From: Komagataeibacter intermedius TF2
Lineage (GTDB): Bacteria; Pseudomonadota; Alphaproteobacteria; Acetobacterales; Acetobacteraceae
Direction: 5' to 3'
Assembly (NCBI RefSeq): GCF_000964425.1
Contig: NZ_BANF01000026.1
Location: forward strand, 1-42,171
DNA length: 42,171 nt
Both the position numbers and the translations under genes were made by a program. The notes beneath the pieces are model-generated. The model did no database searches, was not told the DNA's origin, and saw nothing but the letters and a program-made list of their open reading frames with translations. Positions 9,981 to 19,779 of the stretch are shown here, piece by piece. Each line of letters starts with the position of its first letter. The stretch's first letter is position 1.

Positions 9981-11918
9981 ATGCAGATGGCATCCTTCCT
10001 TTTTGAAGTGGCGGTGTTCGCGCCCCTGATCGGCTTCCTGGTGGCGGGCTGTTTCGGGCACCTTATGGGTGATAACGCGGCGCGGTTCACCACCATTGCA
10101 CTCATGACCTGTGCGGCGCTGTCGGCCATTGGCGTGCTGGGGTTCGAAATGGGCGACGTGGGCACGTTTGTCGTGCCCGTGGCCGACTGGATTCATGCCG
10201 CCGGCTTCCGGGCCGACTGGCAGCTGCGCATGGACATGCTGTCGGTCAGCGTGGTGGCCATGGTCACGGTGGTGTCCCTGCTGGTGCATGTGTACAGCGT
10301 GGGCTACATGGCGCATGAGGCGCGGCCGGTGTACCGCTTCTTTTCCTACCTGTCGCTGTTTACGTTCGCCATGCTCATGCTGGTGACGTCGGACAACCTG
10401 CTGCAGCTGTTCTTCGGCTGGGAAGGGGTGGGCCTGGCGAGTTACCTGCTGATTGGCTACTGGTATGACCGGCCATCGGCCTGTGCCGCCGCCATCAAGG
10501 CATTCGTGGTCAACCGCGTGGCGGACCTGTTCTTCCTTGTCGGTATCTCGCTGGTCTTCATCCGGCTGGGCAGCGTGTCGTATGACGATATTTTCGCCGC
10601 CATCCCCTACCATGTGAACGATACGTTCGTGCTGTTCGGCACGCATCCGCTGTTTGAAGTCATTGCGACGCTGCTGTTCATCGGGGCCATGGGCAAGTCG
10701 GCGCAGCTGTTCCTGCATACATGGCTGCCCGATGCGATGGAGGGGCCGACCCCGGTTTCCGCCCTGATCCACGCGGCGACCATGGTGACGGCGGGCATTT
10801 TCCTGATGGTGCGCATGTCGCCGCTGGTCAGCCTTGCACCCGTCACGCGCGACCTGATCGTGCTGGTGGGCGGCACCACCAGCTTCTTTGCCGCTACCGT
10901 GGGGCTGGTCCAGCCCGACATCAAGCGCACCATTGCCTATTCCACCTGTTCGCAGCTTGGCTACATGTTCGTGGCCGTTGGCGTGGGGGCGTATCAGGCG
11001 TCCATGTTCCACCTGACCACGCATGCGTTTTTCAAGGCGCTGCTGTTCCTTGGTGCGGGCTGCGTGATCCATGCCGTGCATGATGAACAGGACATGTTCC
11101 GCATGGGCGGGCTATGGCGGAAGATCCCCTTCACCTATGCCGCCATGTGGATCGGCAGCCTTGCGCTGGCGGGTATCTTTCCCTTTGCCGGGTACTGGTC
11201 GAAGGACGCAATCCTTGAAGCCGCATGGATGTCGGACAGCGGCATGGCCCATTATGGCTGGGTCATGGGGTGTGTGACCGCGTTCCTGACCGCGCTGTAC
11301 AGCTGGCGCCTGATCTTCCTTGTGTTCCATGGCAAGCCGCGTGACGCGCACCTGCATGACGGCGCGCATGAAAGTCCGGCATCCATGCTGGTGCCGGTGG
11401 GGCTGCTGTCGGTTGGCGCCGTGGTTGCGGGCGTGGTGCTGGCGCCGTTCTATATCGGCAGCCACCAGGCCGCGTTCTGGAACGGGGCGATTGCCGCCAT
11501 TCCCGGTCATGACGTGATCGAACGCCTTGAACAGACGCCCGGATTCATTGCGCTGGTGCCGACATTTGCCGCCGTATTCGGCATTGCCGTGGCCTATGTC
11601 TGCTATATCGCAAGCCCCGGCATTCCCGCGGCCCTCGCGCGTAGCCTGCGTCCGCTTTACCTGTTCCTGCTGAACAAATGGTATTTCGACGAACTGTATG
11701 ACGTGGCCATCATCCGTCCCTATCGCGCGATTGCGCGCCTGTTGTGGAAGGGCGTGGATGAGGACGTGGTCGAGGGCATACCCGAAGGGCTGGCCCGCCT
11801 GACCGCAGGCAGCGCGGGGCAGGCCGTGCGCATCCAGACCGGGTCCATGGCCGTCTATGCCTTTTCCATGCTGATCGGGCTGGTGGTGCTGCTGACCACC
11901 ATGCTGTTCTTCCGCTAA
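9981..11918 (+). CDS. nuoL: NADH-quinone oxidoreductase subunit L (antiporter-like, distal)
   Basis: Distal proton-pumping subunit of complex I, related to Mrp antiporters. The 645-residue protein contains the core blocks FFGWEGVGLASYLLIGYW, GAMGKSAQLFLHTWLPDAMEGPTPVSALIHAATMV (read in pieces at about residues 233-267) and the C-terminal LLNKWYFDELYD segment, then the region corresponding to the long lateral helix and a final membrane segment. It is complete and is not an L/M hybrid. AAGGGGTAAGGGAA precedes the ATG. The next gene, 26 bases later, is nuoN rather than nuoM. Confidence 0.96.
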   Translation: MQMASFLFEVAVFAPLIGFLVAGCFGHLMGDNAARFTTIALMTCAALSAIGVLGFEMGDVGTFVVPVADWIHAAGFRADWQLRMDMLSVSVVAMVTVVSLLVHVYSVGYMAHEARPVYRFFSYLSLFTFAMLMLVTSDNLLQLFFGWEGVGLASYLLIGYWYDRPSACAAAIKAFVVNRVADLFFLVGISLVFIRLGSVSYDDIFAAIPYHVNDTFVLFGTHPLFEVIATLLFIGAMGKSAQLFLHTWLPDAMEGPTPVSALIHAATMVTAGIFLMVRMSPLVSLAPVTRDLIVLVGGTTSFFAATVGLVQPDIKRTIAYSTCSQLGYMFVAVGVGAYQASMFHLTTHAFFKALLFLGAGCVIHAVHDEQDMFRMGGLWRKIPFTYAAMWIGSLALAGIFPFAGYWSKDAILEAAWMSDSGMAHYGWVMGCVTAFLTALYSWRLIFLVFHGKPRDAHLHDGAHESPASMLVPVGLLSVGAVVAGVVLAPFYIGSHQAAFWNGAIAAIPGHDVIERLEQTPGFIALVPTFAAVFGIAVAYVCYIASPGIPAALARSLRPLYLFLLNKWYFDELYDVAIIRPYRAIARLLWKGVDEDVVEGIPEGLARLTAGSAGQAVRIQTGSMAVYAFSMLIGLVVLLTTMLFFR

Positions 11919-11944
11919 CCCCAGGGACGTCAGGGCCAATACCA

Positions 11945-13369
11945 ATGAACTGGACACTTGCGCTGCCTGAAATCGTGCTGGCCCTGTCGGGGCTGGTCAT
12001 CCTGCTTGCCGGGGTGATGCAACGGCGCGGGCAGGCCTTTTTCTCCTGTGCGATGATGACGCTGCTGGCCCTGGTGGTCACGGGCATCCTTGTCGTGTTT
12101 TCGCCCGATGGCACCGGCTACGGCCATATCTTCATCAATGACGGCTTTGCCCGTTTCATGAAGGTGCTGAGCCTGACGGGGGCTGCGCTGTCGGTGGTGC
12201 TGAGCGTGGGATATGCGCGGGAAATGGAAATCGACAAGTTCGAATTTCCGGTCCTGATCGCGTTTTCCACGCTGGGCACGATGATCATGGCGTCATCGGG
12301 CAACCTCATGACGCTGTTTGTCGGGCTGGAACTGTCCTCGCTGTCCATCTACATCCTGTGCGCTTTCGCGCGTGACCGGGTGACGGCGGCGGAAGCGGGG
12401 CTGAAGTATTTCGTGCTGGGGTCACTGGCGTCGGGGCTGCTGCTGTATGGCATTTCGCTGGCCTATGGCTTTGCCGGGACGATGGAATATGCGGGCCTGC
12501 AGCAGGCGGTGCGCGGCAGCGCCGTGCTGCCCGCGGGGCTTATGGTGGGGATCGTGTTCGTGCTGGTCGGGCTGTGTTTCAAGCTGTCCATGGTGCCGTT
12601 CCATATGTGGACGCCCGATGTGTACCAGGGCGCGCCCACCTCGGTCACCGCCTACATGGCCGGCGCACCCAAGATCGCGGCCTTTGCCGTGCTGCTGCGC
12701 GTCATGGCCGGTCCCTTTGGCAGCATGACGCCGCAGTGGCAGCTGCTGATCGAGGTCGTGTCCGCTGCCTCCATGGTGTTCGGGTCGCTTGCGGCCATTC
12801 CGCAGGGGAACATCAAGCGGCTGATGGCGTATTCCTCCATCGGGCATATGGGCTACGCCATGATCGGCATGGCGGCCGGCACGGCGGAGGGTACGCGTGG
12901 CACGCTGGTCTATCTGGTGACCTACCTGTTCATGAATGTTGGCGCGTTTGCGGGTATTGTCGCCATGCGCCGCAGGGGGCGCGCGGTCAGCCAGATCAGC
13001 GACCTGTCCGGTCTGGGCCGTACCGATCCGGGCATGGCGCTGGCCATGGCGGTGTTCATGTTCTCCATGGCGGGGGCGCCGCCGCTGGCCGGGTTCTTTG
13101 GCAAGCTTATGGTGTTCTATGCCGCGATCAACGCGCATCTTTACGGACTTGCGGCAATTGGTATCGTCAGCAGCGTGATCGGGGCGTATTATTATATCCG
13201 GATCGTCAAGATCATGTTTTTCGATGCCGCCGCCCCGGCGCTGGACCGTTCGCCTGTTTCCGTCTCGTTCGTATCGGTGGGAATGGGTCTGGTGACCACG
13301 TTCTTCGTGGTGGGACTTGGTCCCGTTGCGACAGCAGCACAGGCGGCGGCGAGCGCACTGTTCAGGTAA
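11945..13369 (+). CDS. nuoN: NADH-quinone oxidoreductase subunit N (antiporter-like)
   Basis: Antiporter-like proton-pumping subunit that sits between NuoK and NuoM in complex I. It is assigned as NuoN rather than NuoM from the N-terminal PEIVLALSGL, the GFARFMKVL segment, the LGLELSSLS-like VGLELSSLSIYILCAF, and the region DLSGLGRTDPGMALAMAVFMFSMAG (read in pieces near residues 355-380). The length of 474 residues fits NuoN. About 14 membrane helices are visible. nuoM, expected directly upstream, is absent. birA begins three bases after the stop. Confidence 0.94.
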   Translation: MNWTLALPEIVLALSGLVILLAGVMQRRGQAFFSCAMMTLLALVVTGILVVFSPDGTGYGHIFINDGFARFMKVLSLTGAALSVVLSVGYAREMEIDKFEFPVLIAFSTLGTMIMASSGNLMTLFVGLELSSLSIYILCAFARDRVTAAEAGLKYFVLGSLASGLLLYGISLAYGFAGTMEYAGLQQAVRGSAVLPAGLMVGIVFVLVGLCFKLSMVPFHMWTPDVYQGAPTSVTAYMAGAPKIAAFAVLLRVMAGPFGSMTPQWQLLIEVVSAASMVFGSLAAIPQGNIKRLMAYSSIGHMGYAMIGMAAGTAEGTRGTLVYLVTYLFMNVGAFAGIVAMRRRGRAVSQISDLSGLGRTDPGMALAMAVFMFSMAGAPPLAGFFGKLMVFYAAINAHLYGLAAIGIVSSVIGAYYYIRIVKIMFFDAAAPALDRSPVSVSFVSVGMGLVTTFFVVGLGPVATAAQAAASALFR

Positions 13370-13372
13370 CGC

Positions 13373-14167
13373 ATGACCCAGCCCGCCATCTGCCCCTCCG
13401 TCGTGTCCATTCCCCGTGGCAATGGGGGGGCGTGGCGGATGGAGGTACATGACAGGCTGGGATCGACATCCGACCTGTGCAGGGCCCGGCTTGATGCAGG
13501 GCAGGGGGAGGATGGCATCGTCATCCTCGCGCTGGAACAGACGGCGGGACGGGGTAGCCGGGGACGGGAATGGCATGATCCTGGTGGCAACCTGGCCCTG
13601 TCCATCATGCTGGTGGGACCGGGGGCGGTGGTGCCGGTGGGGCTGTGGCCGTTCATCGCCGGTCTGGCGTTGCATGACGCCATTGCGGGTTACGTGCCCC
13701 CCGGTCATGCGCTGGAACTGAAATGGCCCAATGACCTGCTGCTGGATGGCGGGAAGATGGCCGGTATCCTGATCGAGACCGGAACGGGGGGCGACGTGTC
13801 ATGGCAGGTGATCGGCATTGGCGCGAACCTGCGCGGCAGGCCCGATATCGCTGGCCGCGCGCTGTCCTGCCTGGCGGATTGCGGGGGGGACGTGCCTGCC
13901 GCCCCCGAGGTGGCGCGCGCCCTGCTGCACCATCTGGACCTGTGGCTGTCGCGGTATGGCGCGCATGGCTTTGACACCATTCGCGCGGCCTGGCTGGAAC
14001 GTGGGCACGCGATTGGCACCCCCATCCGGGTTTCGGCGGGAAACCAGCAGTTTACCGGCACGTTTGCAGGGCTGGGGGATGACGGTATCCTGCTGCTGCA
14101 CACGCCTGCGGGCGTGCGGCGCGTGGTGACGGGCGAGGTACTGCTGGCCCCGGTGAACCGAGAATAA
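13373..14167 (+). CDS. birA: Biotin--[acetyl-CoA-carboxylase] ligase
   Basis: Activates biotin to biotinyl-AMP and attaches it to the carrier lysine of acetyl-CoA carboxylase and other biotin enzymes. The 264-residue protein has the biotin/ATP-binding loop TAGRGSRGREW (about residues 57-67) and the catalytic lysine block KWPNDLLLDGGKMAGILIE, plus a small C-terminal SH3-like domain. It has no N-terminal winged-helix domain, so it should not be the biotin operon repressor. It starts three bases after nuoN, an arrangement common in alphaproteobacteria, so it is probably read with the nuo operon. Confidence 0.93.
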   Translation: MTQPAICPSVVSIPRGNGGAWRMEVHDRLGSTSDLCRARLDAGQGEDGIVILALEQTAGRGSRGREWHDPGGNLALSIMLVGPGAVVPVGLWPFIAGLALHDAIAGYVPPGHALELKWPNDLLLDGGKMAGILIETGTGGDVSWQVIGIGANLRGRPDIAGRALSCLADCGGDVPAAPEVARALLHHLDLWLSRYGAHGFDTIRAAWLERGHAIGTPIRVSAGNQQFTGTFAGLGDDGILLLHTPAGVRRVVTGEVLLAPVNRE

Positions 14168-14451
14168 TCGGCCCGGATCAAGGAAAGAGATTTAAGTTGG
14201 CGGGATTACATGATAATCCCGTGCAGGATTTTATGGCGAAAGGTGTCGAGCGCCGTCCCCCCGTCCGGGCCGGGGGATGTGCTGCTCCACCCGCGCCAGC
14301 AGGACAGGCGGACCGGCGGCATGCTGGCGCCAGACAGGATTTTGGCCCCGACCGGGCTGACAGCAGGGCACGCAGATCGGCACGGAACAGGCGTTCCGGG
14401 CCCATTTTTCAAACGCATCTGAAACAATGGTAACTGACACAGGATTTATTG
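14168..14451 (+). other. Spacer between birA and RNase J, no recognisable gene
   Basis: About 280 bases without a recognisable product. Short open frames exist on both strands (for example 14197-14433 forward, rich in Arg, Pro and Ala), but none shows a known domain or a convincing start. In many alphaproteobacteria a type III pantothenate kinase gene (coaX) lies here; I looked for its N-terminal DVGNT motif and did not see it. Confidence 0.5.
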
Positions 14452-16095
14452 ATGAATGATATGACAGGCGTTTCATTCCTTCCGCTGGGCGGAACAGGCG
14501 AAATCGGCATGAACCTCAACCTGTACCGGCAGGGTGAGACATGGCTGGCGGTGGATTGTGGCATCGGCTTCAGTGGCAATGACACGCCGGAGGCGGAGAT
14601 CATCCTGCCTGATCCGGTTTTCATCGCCGAACGCAGGGACAGGCTGGCCGGTCTGGTCGTCACCCACGCGCATGAAGATCATCTGGGCGCCATCGCCCAT
14701 CTGTGGCCGCAGCTTGGCTGTCCGGTCTATGTCACCCCGTTTGCCGCAGCCGTGCTGCGCCGCAAGCTGGGGGAGGCGGGCCTGCTGCAGCAGGTGCCCA
14801 TCCATGTGATCGCCCCCGGTTCCGCCTTTACGGTCGGACCGTTTGACCTGCGTTTCGTCTCGGTCACGCATTCGGTGCCGGAATCGCAGTCGCTGGTGCT
14901 GCGCACGCCGCAGGGCATCATTGTCCATACCGGTGACTGGAAGATCGATCCCGACCCGCAGGTCGGCCCCCCCACCGACCTTGAAACCTTTGCCGAACTG
15001 GGGCGCGAGGGCGTGCTGGCCATGGTGTGCGACAGCACCAATGTCCGCACCGAGGGGCCGTCCGCGTCCGAAGCCGACGTGCGGCGGGAGATGACGCGCC
15101 TCATCGCCTCGCTCGAGGGGCGGATAGCGGTCACCTGCTTCGCCAGTAACGTCGCCCGCGTGGAAACGCTGGCCATGGCGGCAAAGGCCGCCGGGCGCCG
15201 CGTTGCCGTAGTCGGGCGCAGCCTGCGCAACCTTGAGGTCGCAGCGCGTGAATGCGGCTACCTGTCGGACGTGCCGCATTTCCTGTCGGAACAGGACGCC
15301 AACTCCATCCCCGACAACCAGATCCTGCTGATCGTGACCGGCAGCCAGGGCGAACCCCGTTCGGCCCTGTCGCGCATCGCGGCCGACACCCACCCCAACA
15401 TCGCGCTGGGTGAAGGCGATACGGTCATTTACAGCAGCCGCATGATCCCGGGGAACGAGCAGGCCGTGATTCAGGTGCAGGACAGCCTGACCCGGCGCGG
15501 CGTGCATGTCATTACCGACAAGGACCACCTTGTGCACGTATCAGGCCACGCCACGGGTGGCGACGTGCGCAAGCTGTATGACCTTGTGCGCCCGCGCTTC
15601 CTGATTCCCGTGCATGGCGAATGGCGTCACCTGACCGCCAATGCCGCCATTGCGCAGGAACTGAATATCGAACCCGTGCTGCTGGAAGACGGGGATATCC
15701 TCGACATCCGGGCCGATGGGGTCGAAATTGGCGATACCGCCCCCACCGGGCGGCTGGTGCTGGATGGCGGGCGTATCCTGCCCATGAATGGCGGCGTGCT
15801 GTCGGCGCGGCGCCGGATGCTGTTCAACGGCATGGTGCTGGGCAGCTTCGCGGTGGATGAGGAAGGCTACCTGATCGGGGACCCGAAGGTCAGCGCGCCG
15901 GGCCTGCTGGATGCCGATGACCCCGAAACGCAGCGGGTGACTGAGGAATTCGGCAATGCGCTGGATGAAATTCCCGATGAACTGCGTGAAAACGACGCCA
16001 CCTTCCGCGAAGCGGCCAAGACCGCCCTGCGTCGCGCGCTGGGTCGCAAGCTGCAGAAGCGCCCGCTGGTTGATGTACACCTGCTGCGGGTGTAG
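14452..16095 (+). CDS. rnj: Ribonuclease J
   Basis: Metallo-beta-lactamase/beta-CASP ribonuclease with endonuclease and 5'-3' exonuclease activity in RNA processing and decay. The 547-residue product opens with FLPLGGTGEIGMNLNLY, has the zinc-binding THAHEDHLGA (about residues 72-81), HTGDWKID, the beta-CASP segment including GSQGEPRSALSRIA, and the HVSGHATGGDVRKLYDLVRP region followed by VHGEWRHL. These are diagnostic for RNase J as opposed to RNase Z or CPSF types. The ATG at 14452 is preferred to the adjacent TTG at 14449; AGGA lies eight bases upstream. Confidence 0.95.
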   Translation: MNDMTGVSFLPLGGTGEIGMNLNLYRQGETWLAVDCGIGFSGNDTPEAEIILPDPVFIAERRDRLAGLVVTHAHEDHLGAIAHLWPQLGCPVYVTPFAAAVLRRKLGEAGLLQQVPIHVIAPGSAFTVGPFDLRFVSVTHSVPESQSLVLRTPQGIIVHTGDWKIDPDPQVGPPTDLETFAELGREGVLAMVCDSTNVRTEGPSASEADVRREMTRLIASLEGRIAVTCFASNVARVETLAMAAKAAGRRVAVVGRSLRNLEVAARECGYLSDVPHFLSEQDANSIPDNQILLIVTGSQGEPRSALSRIAADTHPNIALGEGDTVIYSSRMIPGNEQAVIQVQDSLTRRGVHVITDKDHLVHVSGHATGGDVRKLYDLVRPRFLIPVHGEWRHLTANAAIAQELNIEPVLLEDGDILDIRADGVEIGDTAPTGRLVLDGGRILPMNGGVLSARRRMLFNGMVLGSFAVDEEGYLIGDPKVSAPGLLDADDPETQRVTEEFGNALDEIPDELRENDATFREAAKTALRRALGRKLQKRPLVDVHLLRV

Positions 16096-16113
16096 CTGAC
16101 GGAAAGTAATCAG

Positions 16114-16190
16114 AGTTTCCGGGTGCCGCCTTTTTTTTAAAAAGGCGGTGTTCCTTTGAAGATTTCTGAAAAAAGCGTCACCAGAAACTT
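16114..16190. repeat. Palindromic intergenic repeat, copy 1
   Basis: The ends form imperfect inverted repeats (AGTTTCCGGGTGCCG on the left; the right end ACCAGAAACTT reads AAGTTTCTGGT on the other strand), and the inside holds a perfect stem CCGCCTTTTT-TTT-AAAAAGGCGG (16126-16148). The same blocks occur in opposite orientation at 19780-19826. It lies directly after RNase J. It may double as a terminator for both strands, but the T run is inside the stem rather than after it. Confidence 0.65.
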
Positions 16191-16218
16191 CTTTATGATC
16201 TTTGGGCCACAAATGATT

Positions 16219-16258
16219 ATGGCAGGGAACGGACAAACCGTTTCCTGCCATTTTTTTT
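16219..16258 (+). terminator. Strong Rho-independent terminator downstream of RNase J
   Basis: Fourteen-base arms ATGGCAGGGAACGG (16219-16232) and CCGTTTCCTGCCAT (16238-16251) pair with a single G-U wobble around the loop ACAAA and are followed by eight T residues (16251-16258). It should end the nuo-birA-rnj transcript. Confidence 0.9.
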
Positions 16259-16303
16259 GGTACGTTTTCCCTAAACCCGGCGTCTTTTGGTGCAACCAGA
16301 TTT

Positions 16304-16333
16304 GCCTGCGCACCTTAGCCCCGGTGCGCAGGC
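16304..16333. other. Perfect 11-bp hairpin upstream of proS
   Basis: GCCTGCGCACC (16304-16314) and GGTGCGCAGGC (16323-16333) pair perfectly around an eight-base loop. No T run follows on either strand, so it is not a standard terminator. It lies 166 bases before proS; the remainder of 16149-16498 holds the repeat end, the terminator at 16219 and no convincing gene. Confidence 0.5.
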
Positions 16334-16498
16334 GCTACCATGCCCCCTCACGCGGATGTTTACGGTCCGGGGGGCTTTGCGCATCACGCTTCGGTGTGGC
16401 GGGGGGACAGGACACGCACATGCCCCATTCCACGGGCGTTGTGATTGGTTTAGGGTCCGCAGCATTATCGGTTCTCATACTTCAAGGTTCATACGGAT

Positions 16499-17821
16499 AT
16501 GCGTCTGTCCCGCAGTTTTCTGCCGACCCTCAAGGAAAATCCGGCCGAGGCCCAGATCACGTCCCACCGGCTCATGCTGCGTGCGGGCATGATTCGCCAG
16601 ACCGCGGCAGGCATCTACGCCTGGCTGCCGGTCGGCCTGCGGGTGCTGCGCAACATCGCGAACATCGTGCGTCACGAGCAGGACGCCGTGGGCGCGCAGG
16701 AACTGCTGATGCCCACCATGCAGTCGGCCGACCTGTGGAAGCGCTCGGGCCGATATGACGCCTATGGCCCGGAAATGCTGCGAATCCGCGACCGGCATGA
16801 ACGCGACATGCTGTTCGGCCCGACCAATGAGGAAATGATCACCGACCTGTTCGGTCAGGCGGTCAAGTCCTACAAGGAACTGCCGCAGGTCCTGTACCAG
16901 ATCCAGTGGAAGTTCCGTGACGAGGTCCGTCCCCGTTTTGGCGTGATGCGCGGGCGTGAGTTCTACATGAAGGACGCCTACAGCTTCGACCTGGATCACG
17001 ACTCCGCCGTCGATACCTATCGCCGCATGATGCTGGCCTACCTGCGCACGTTCCAGCGTCTGGGCGTGCGCGCGATTCCCATGCGGGCCGATACCGGGCC
17101 GATCGGTGGCGAACTGAGCCACGAATTCCTGATCCTGGCCCCCACGGGGGAAAGCGGCGTGTTCTTTGACAGCGCGTTGGAGGATCAGGACTGGCTGGCT
17201 GAAAACGTGGACGTGACCAGCCGGGATTCACTTGAAGAATTCTTCACCGGCATGACCGCATTCTATGCCGCGACGGATGAAATGCATGATGCGGATGCAT
17301 GGGCAAAGGTGCCCGCCGGGCGCCAGCGCGAGGGGCGCGGGATCGAGGTCGGGCACATCTTCAACTTCGGGCGCAAATATACCGAATCCATGGACATTGC
17401 CGTAAGCGGTCCCGACGGTGCGCCGCTGTATCCGGAAATGGGGTCGTACGGCATTGGCGTCTCGCGCCTTGTCGCCGCGATCATCGAGGCCAGCCATGAT
17501 GACAATGGCATTATCTGGCCCGCATCCGTCGCCCCCTTCCGGGCTGTCATCATCAACCTGAAGAACGGTGACGCGCAGTGCGACGCCATCTGTGAAAAAC
17601 TGTATGCGGCAGCCCCTGACGACCTGCTGTATGATGACCGTGCCGAGCGCGCGGGCGCGAAGTTTGCCGATGCCGACCTGCTGGGTCATCCGTTGCAGCT
17701 GATCGTCGGCCCGCGCGGGGCGAAGGACGGCAAGGTGGAAGTCAAGGACCGCCGCACGGGCGAACGTACGGAGGAAACGGTGGACGCTGCACTGGCCCTT
17801 ATCGCGAAAATCCGCGCCTGA
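16499..17821 (+). CDS. proS: Prolyl-tRNA synthetase (short, no editing insert)
   Basis: Charges tRNA-Pro with proline. The 440-residue class II synthetase has motif 1 around [14 protein letters not shown], motif 2 in [22 protein letters not shown], motif 3 in [16 protein letters not shown], and the C-terminal anticodon-binding domain. It is about 130 residues shorter than E. coli ProRS because the editing (INS) domain between motifs 2 and 3 is missing, which is the usual alphaproteobacterial form. Its TGA overlaps the ATG of lolC (TGATG), so the two are probably coupled. Confidence 0.95.
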   Translation: MRLSRSFLPTLKENPAEAQITSHRLMLRAGMIRQTAAGIYAWLPVGLRVLRNIANIVRHEQDAVGAQELLMPTMQSADLWKRSGRYDAYGPEMLRIRDRHERDMLFGPTNEEMITDLFGQAVKSYKELPQVLYQIQWKFRDEVRPRFGVMRGREFYMKDAYSFDLDHDSAVDTYRRMMLAYLRTFQRLGVRAIPMRADTGPIGGELSHEFLILAPTGESGVFFDSALEDQDWLAENVDVTSRDSLEEFFTGMTAFYAATDEMHDADAWAKVPAGRQREGRGIEVGHIFNFGRKYTESMDIAVSGPDGAPLYPEMGSYGIGVSRLVAAIIEASHDDNGIIWPASVAPFRAVIINLKNGDAQCDAICEKLYAAAPDDLLYDDRAERAGAKFADADLLGHPLQLIVGPRGAKDGKVEVKDRRTGERTEETVDAALALIAKIRA

Positions 17822-19065
17822 TGTTCGGTCCCTTCGAGCGGATGGTCGCCGGGCGGTACCTGCATGCCCGGCGGGGGGAGCGGTTCGTGTCCGTCATCGC
17901 GATCTTCTCGCTTGTGGGGATTGCGCTGGGTGTCGCCACGCTGATTATTGTCATGTCGGTCATGAACGGGTTCAAGGCCGACCTGCTGGGCCGGATTCTC
18001 GGGCTGAATGGCGATCTCAGCGTATTTGGCGTCACGCGCACCATCAGCGATTATGATGATGTGGCGGCCCGGGTGCGCAGGGTGCCCGGTGTCGTATCGG
18101 CGGCCCCGCTGGTTGAATCGCAGGTGCTGCTCAATTCCGGCAGCTACAATGCCGGCGGGCTGGTGCGCGGCATGACGCAGGCCGATCTGCTGGGCCTGCA
18201 TGAAATCAGCGACAACCTTGTCGCGGGGTCGCTGGATGATTTTGGCGGGGATGACACCATCATCGTCGGCACCACGCTGGCTGAACGCGCGGGGCTGACG
18301 GTTGGCGGCAGGCTGACGCTTGTTTCCCCGCAGGGGGCGGCGACGGCATTTGGCACCATGCCCCGCGTGCGCGCCTATCGCGTGGTGGCCATATTCGATG
18401 CGGGCGTGAATGACTACAACGCCAGCTATGTCTTTCTGCCACTGCATGCCGCGCAGGTGTATTTCCAGATGCCGGGGCAGGTGACGCAGGTGCAGGTCAT
18501 GACCCGGGACGCGGAAAACGTGATCCCGGTCCGTCAGGCGATCGAGAAGGCCATGGATGGCAACGTGCGCGTGATGGACTGGACACAGACCAACAATGCC
18601 TTCTTCGGCGCGGTGCAGGTGGAACAGAACGTGATGTTCCTGATCCTGACGCTGATCATCCTTGTTGCGGCCTTCAACGTGATTTCGTCGCTGATCATGA
18701 TGGTCAAGGACAAGAGCGCCGACATCGCCGTGCTGCGCACGCTGGGGGCGACACGTGGGGCGATCATGCGCATCTTCCTTATGTGCGGGGCATCGGTGGG
18801 GGTGACGGGCACGTTCGCCGGCACGGGGCTGGGCATCGTGTTCTGCATGAATATCGAACATATCCGCCAGCTTCTGCAGCGTATTACCGGCACCAACCTG
18901 TTCAATCCCGAGGTCTATTACCTTGAACACCTGCCATCCAGGCTGATCTGGTCGCAGGTGATCGAGGTGATCGCGATGGCGCTGGTGCTGTCGCTGCTGG
19001 CGACGCTGTACCCGTCATGGCGGGCGGCGAAGACGGACCCGGTGGAGGCCCTGCGCCATGAATGA
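17821..19065 (+). CDS. lolC: Lipoprotein-releasing ABC transporter permease (LolC/LolE family)
   Basis: Inner-membrane permease that releases outer-membrane lipoproteins to the LolA carrier. The 414-residue protein has the family layout: cytoplasmic N-terminus with the [20 protein letters not shown] opening, one membrane helix (about 21-46), a large periplasmic domain (about 47-270), then three helices at about 273-300, 315-345 and 375-400, ending in [18 protein letters not shown]. As usual in alphaproteobacteria a single permease probably serves as a homodimer (LolF-like); no second permease is nearby. lolD overlaps its end by eight bases. Confidence 0.92.
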   Translation: MFGPFERMVAGRYLHARRGERFVSVIAIFSLVGIALGVATLIIVMSVMNGFKADLLGRILGLNGDLSVFGVTRTISDYDDVAARVRRVPGVVSAAPLVESQVLLNSGSYNAGGLVRGMTQADLLGLHEISDNLVAGSLDDFGGDDTIIVGTTLAERAGLTVGGRLTLVSPQGAATAFGTMPRVRAYRVVAIFDAGVNDYNASYVFLPLHAAQVYFQMPGQVTQVQVMTRDAENVIPVRQAIEKAMDGNVRVMDWTQTNNAFFGAVQVEQNVMFLILTLIILVAAFNVISSLIMMVKDKSADIAVLRTLGATRGAIMRIFLMCGASVGVTGTFAGTGLGIVFCMNIEHIRQLLQRITGTNLFNPEVYYLEHLPSRLIWSQVIEVIAMALVLSLLATLYPSWRAAKTDPVEALRHE

Positions 19066-19768
19066 TGCCCTGAATGCAGGCGCTGCCCCGCTGCGTATGG
19101 ACGGCGTGTCGCGCCGGTATGTCAGCGGGGAGGAAACGCTGGATGTGCTGCGTGGCGCTGACCTTACGCTGCATCCCGGTGAGATTGTGGCCCTGGTGGC
19201 GCCATCGGGCACGGGCAAGTCCACGCTGCTGCATCTGGCGGGACTGCTGGAACACCCGGATGCGGGCTGTGTCATGGTGGCGGGGCAGGACACGGGCGCG
19301 CTGACGGATGCCCGACGTACCGAAATCCGGCGTGACCGGATCGGGTTCGTGTACCAGTTCCATCACCTGCTGGCTGAATTTACCGCCCGCGAAAACGTCA
19401 TGCTGCCGCAGATGATCGCGGGTGTTGCACGCAGGGCGGCCCGGACGCGGGCCGATGAACTGCTGGGCCTGTTCGGGCTGGGGCACCGGCTGGATCATCT
19501 GCCGGGCAAACTGTCAGGTGGCGAGAAGCAGCGCGTGGCCATTGCCCGTGCGCTGGCCAACCGCCCGCATGTGCTGCTGGCGGATGAACCGACGGGTAAT
19601 CTGGACGTGCATACGTCTGATGCGGTGTTTGACGCGCTGCTGGAAACCGTGCGTGCCCACGGGGTCGCGGCCCTGATCGCAACCCATAACATGGACCTTG
19701 CCCGCCGCATGGACCGGATCGTGACCCTGCGGGACGGGCTGGTTGTGCCGGTCGCTCCCGCCACCTGA
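19058..19768 (+). CDS. lolD: Lipoprotein-releasing ABC transporter ATP-binding protein
   Basis: ATPase that powers the Lol permease. The 236-residue protein has Walker [10 protein letters not shown] (about residues 48-56), the Q-loop [16 protein letters not shown], the signature [15 protein letters not shown], Walker [13 protein letters not shown] and a switch His in ATHNMDLA. The FHHLLAEF stretch is typical of LolD. The start lies inside lolC, giving a coupled pair; proS, lolC and lolD form one transcription unit. Confidence 0.95.
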   Translation: MNDALNAGAAPLRMDGVSRRYVSGEETLDVLRGADLTLHPGEIVALVAPSGTGKSTLLHLAGLLEHPDAGCVMVAGQDTGALTDARRTEIRRDRIGFVYQFHHLLAEFTARENVMLPQMIAGVARRAARTRADELLGLFGLGHRLDHLPGKLSGGEKQRVAIARALANRPHVLLADEPTGNLDVHTSDAVFDALLETVRAHGVAALIATHNMDLARRMDRIVTLRDGLVVPVAPAT

Positions 19769-19779
19769 AAATCTGTAAA

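Noticed and set aside
14197-14433. Short forward frame (78 codons) between birA and RNase J as a possible gene
   Set aside because: No ribosome site, no recognisable domain and competing frames on both strands; kept only as part of the spacer description.
16156-16758. Forward frame of 200 codons running from the RNase J downstream region into proS
   Set aside because: It crosses the strong terminator at 16219-16258 and then overlaps proS out of frame; composition is not protein-like.
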